From an uncultured Taibaiella sp. (GTDB lineage: Bacteria > Bacteroidota > Bacteroidia > Chitinophagales > Chitinophagaceae): DNA of 6,830 bases. Both the position numbers and the translations under genes were made by a program. The DNA lies in NCBI GenBank assembly GCA_946886975.1, contig CAMPJV010000139.1, forward strand, positions 1-6,830, read 5' to 3'. Position 1 is the stretch's first letter, and every line of letters begins with the position of its first letter. Under the pieces are notes generated by a model, which was given only the letters and a program-made list of their open reading frames with translations, made no database searches and had not been told where the DNA came from. This document shows positions 4,196 through 6,830 of the stretch, piece by piece.

Positions 4196-6830
4196 ATGTG
4201 GAAGTTTATAACGTACGAATGGAGGTATTGGCTGAAGGCCCCAATGACCTGGATACTCCTGGGGGTGAATGCCTTGCTGGTATTTGGTGCTGTTTCTTCT
4301 GATGAAGTACAGATTGGCGGCGGAGTAGGTAGTGTGCACAAGAATGCCCCTTATGTCATTCAGCAATATTATGGGATGATGTCTCTGATATGTTTGTTGA
4401 TGACTACCGCATTTATGAACGCTACTGCTAACAGGGACTTTCAGTATAACATGTACCAGCTGATCTTTTCTTCACCTGTGAAGAAGAGTCATTACTTCTT
4501 CGGGAAGTTTATTGGTGCTGTGACGGTTGCCATGATCCCTATCCTCGGGGTGTCGTTAGGGAGTCTGATAGGCCCCCTGATGCCATGGACGGAAGCAGAG
4601 CGATATGGACCGGTGATATGGTCGGGCCATCTGAGTGGTCTTCTTACTTTCGGGATACCTAACATCTTTATTACGGGGGTGTTATTGTTCTCCCTTGCCC
4701 TTATCTTCAGGAGCAATATTGTGTCTTTTGTTGGGGCGATGCTGATACTGGTGCTGTATGCCGTCTCTTCAGGCTTTACCAGGGATATCCAGAATGAATG
4801 GATTGCCAACGTACTTGATCCCTTTGGATTCAGGCCGGCGAGTATTCTCTCGAAGTACATGACCGTCGATGAAAAGAACCTGCATCCTGCACCGGTGTCC
4901 GGGCCGCTTCTAATGAACCGGCTACTGTGGATGGGGATTAGTCTTGTGCTTTTGTTTGTGTTGTACTGGAGGTTTTCGTTCAGCACGAAAAAGGAGAAGC
5001 GGGCAAAGAAGAGTAAGAAAGTGCTGAGAGAGGATGCTGTATCTATACCTGTAAGGACATATACTCCATCGGCTGCGGGCAAGCACTCGCTTTCGGCATT
5101 GGTGAAGCTCACTATATTTGAGTTGAAGTCTGTGGTGAAGAACCCGAATTTCATTATTATTTGCGCTATTGGTGTGATCAACCTGGTTGCTAGTCTTACC
5201 AGCTTTACCGGACAGTATGGCGCAGATCAATACCCTGTAACCTATGACGTGATAGATACTATCCGTGGCTCCTTTTACCTCTTCCTTATTGCCATCATTA
5301 CATTCTATTCGGGAGTGCTGGTATGGAAGGAGAGAGACGCCAAGGTAAACGAGATACAAGATGCCGCTCCTGTTATGACCGGCTCATTGTTCACCTCGAA
5401 GGTCATTGCAATGATCATTACTATAGGATTGGTGCTGGCAGGTACTATCGTAGTAGGAATGGTTGCTCAGCTTTGTTTCGGCTACTTCAGGCTGCAGCCG
5501 GATGTATATATAAAGTCGCTGCTGGTGATAGACCTGCTCAGTTTTGCCTACCTGGTGATAGTAGCTGTCTTCTTTCACTACGTGATCAACAACAGGTATA
5601 TCGCTTACTTTGCTTTTATCACGTTTGTGATACTAAATACGTTCATCTGGAATGTGCTGGAGGTAAGCACTAACATGGTCGATTACGGAAATACACCGAG
5701 TGTTACCTACTCCGATATGAATGGCTTCGGGCCATTTACAGTGGCTGTAGTATGGTTTAATACTTATTGGTCTTTGTTTGCATTGCTGCTTTGCTTTATT
5801 GCCTTCGCATTTTATGTGAGGGGCAGGGAGACTGCTTTTATGGCAAGACTTCGCGGTGCGGGAGGAAGGTTGCGGCAGGACATAGCCTGGATCATATTGG
5901 TCGGGGTGGTGTTTATTGCCTGCTCGGGATTTGTGTACTATAATACTAAGGTCCTAAACACGTATGACTCCAGCAAGGAGCGGGAACTGCAGAGTGTGGA
6001 CTATGAAAAGAAATACAAAATGTTGGAGGGAGTTCCGCAGCCGAGATGGTATAAGCTGGACTATAAGATAGATCTCTATCCATATGACAGGGATATGTCT
6101 GTGGAAGTGCATGGCTGGGTGCGCAATATCTCCACTACACCTGTTTCTACCATCTACTTTAATCTGCCGGATATAGCGGACAGCATTCAATTAGTAGTTC
6201 CGGGGGGTACTGCGAAGCTGAATGACAAGCGCCTGAAGTTTCGGGCAGTGCAACTTAGCAGGCCTATGCGCCCGGGTGATTCTTTGCAGCTGGTGGTGAA
6301 GTTTAAGACAGAAACCAAAGGTTTTGAGAACGAGGTTAGCTTCACGGAGATCACACAGAACGGGACATTCTTCAATAGCGGACATATTCTGCCCTCAATA
6401 GGCTACGACCCCAACCGTGAGATGGCGGACAAGAACAAGAGGAAGGAGTATAAGCTGACAAAGAGGAGAAGAATGCCGGTGCTGAATGAAGCGGATAGCA
6501 TGTCGCGGAGGAATAACTATGTGATACATGATGCAGACTGGGTGACGGTGAACACTGTGTTTAGCACAGCCAAGGACCAGATCGCGGTTGCTCCGGGAAG
6601 GCTGGTGAAGGATTGGCTGGAGGGAGACAGGCGTTACTTCGCCTATACCCTGGACAAGGCTTCCCTAAACTTCTATTCCTTTATCTCAGCGCGGTATGAA
6701 GTGGCGAGAAAGAAATGGAAGGGTATAGATATCGAGGTGTATTATCATAAGGAGCATGCTTATAACGTGCCCAACATGCTGAAGAGTATAGAGAAATCAT
6801 TGGAGTACTATACTGCGAACTTTGGACCGT
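4196..6830 (+). CDS. ABC-2 permease fused to M1 peptidase-like domain (3' cut)
   Basis: The frame is open from the ATG at 4196 to the window end, giving 878 codons with no stop; the gene continues outside. By eye there are 13 membrane segments: near residues 18-34, 58-77, 101-128, 147-171, 173-194 and 243-260 (first half), then 319-337, 358-377, 403-428, 441-464, 468-488 and 520-541 (second half), and 563-582. A Lys/Arg-rich linker (about 263-280) joins the halves, and a basic loop (about 542-562) precedes the last segment. By the positive-inside rule both are cytoplasmic, so everything after residue 582 should be periplasmic. From Trp618 (WYKLDYKIDLYPYDRDM) the protein resembles the N-terminal beta domain of M1 aminopeptidases, continuing to LNFYSFISARYEV and VYYHKEHAYNVPNML near the end. 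The zinc motif HEXXH is not yet reached. Full members of this fusion family are, from memory, about 1,200 residues. It follows the ATPase by 9 bp, so one operon. Peptidase activity and substrate are not shown by the visible part. Confidence 0.9.
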   Translation, partial: MWKFITYEWRYWLKAPMTWILLGVNALLVFGAVSSDEVQIGGGVGSVHKNAPYVIQQYYGMMSLICLLMTTAFMNATANRDFQYNMYQLIFSSPVKKSHYFFGKFIGAVTVAMIPILGVSLGSLIGPLMPWTEAERYGPVIWSGHLSGLLTFGIPNIFITGVLLFSLALIFRSNIVSFVGAMLILVLYAVSSGFTRDIQNEWIANVLDPFGFRPASILSKYMTVDEKNLHPAPVSGPLLMNRLLWMGISLVLLFVLYWRFSFSTKKEKRAKKSKKVLREDAVSIPVRTYTPSAAGKHSLSALVKLTIFELKSVVKNPNFIIICAIGVINLVASLTSFTGQYGADQYPVTYDVIDTIRGSFYLFLIAIITFYSGVLVWKERDAKVNEIQDAAPVMTGSLFTSKVIAMIITIGLVLAGTIVVGMVAQLCFGYFRLQPDVYIKSLLVIDLLSFAYLVIVAVFFHYVINNRYIAYFAFITFVILNTFIWNVLEVSTNMVDYGNTPSVTYSDMNGFGPFTVAVVWFNTYWSLFALLLCFIAFAFYVRGRETAFMARLRGAGGRLRQDIAWIILVGVVFIACSGFVYYNTKVLNTYDSSKERELQSVDYEKKYKMLEGVPQPRWYKLDYKIDLYPYDRDMSVEVHGWVRNISTTPVSTIYFNLPDIADSIQLVVPGGTAKLNDKRLKFRAVQLSRPMRPGDSLQLVVKFKTETKGFENEVSFTEITQNGTFFNSGHILPSIGYDPNREMADKNKRKEYKLTKRRRMPVLNEADSMSRRNNYVIHDADWVTVNTVFSTAKDQIAVAPGRLVKDWLEGDRRYFAYTLDKASLNFYSFISARYEVARKKWKGIDIEVYYHKEHAYNVPNMLKSIEKSLEYYTANFGP

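Noticed and set aside
4492..5181. A 229-codon open frame on the minus strand
   Set aside because: It lies wholly inside the permease gene, whose plus-strand frame gives clear membrane segments and family features. The minus-strand product has no recognisable motif, so it is a shadow.

Overview
The window reads as chromosomal DNA from a Bacteroidota bacterium, probably of the Chitinophagaceae or a close relative. Three things point there: a secreted protein ending in a type IX secretion (T9SS) type A sorting domain, a Bacteroidota-type promoter (TTG, 22-nt spacer, TAACTTTG) with no clear need for Shine-Dalgarno sites, and an ABC-2 permease fused to an M1 peptidase-like domain, a layout I know from this phylum. 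The taxon is an inference from content, not from a marker gene.

Layout. Positions 1-244 hold no gene I can establish. A small predicted lipoprotein of unknown function (245-835, +) meets an AHSA1/SRPBCC-domain protein (832-1290, -) tail to tail, with the two stop codons overlapping by 4 bp. A 240-bp intergenic stretch follows, with two abutting short palindromes. Next is a 516-residue secreted protein (1592-3142, +) built of a signal peptide, seven tandem 58-residue repeats that probably form a seven-bladed beta-propeller, and a T9SS sorting tail. A strong intrinsic terminator (3162-3187) closes that unit. The last third is an ABC export operon: an ATPase (3314-4186, +), then after 9 bp a very large membrane protein (4196 to beyond 6830, +) with two ABC-2-type membrane halves, a thirteenth membrane segment and the start of a periplasmic M1 aminopeptidase-like domain. 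The window ends before the expected zinc site.

How the genes work together. Only the last two genes are clearly functionally linked: the ATPase should power the two membrane halves of the fusion protein, and the topology places the peptidase part in the periplasm, so a coupled transport-and-peptidase role is plausible. The lipoprotein, the AHSA1 protein and the T9SS protein look like independent single-gene units. I see no RNA gene, CRISPR array, insertion sequence or phage remnant. I found no convincing undescribed multi-gene system; the most notable items are the regular seven-repeat T9SS protein and the transporter-peptidase fusion. Several start codons are set here to internal ATGs on the basis of signal peptide, promoter or terminator position.
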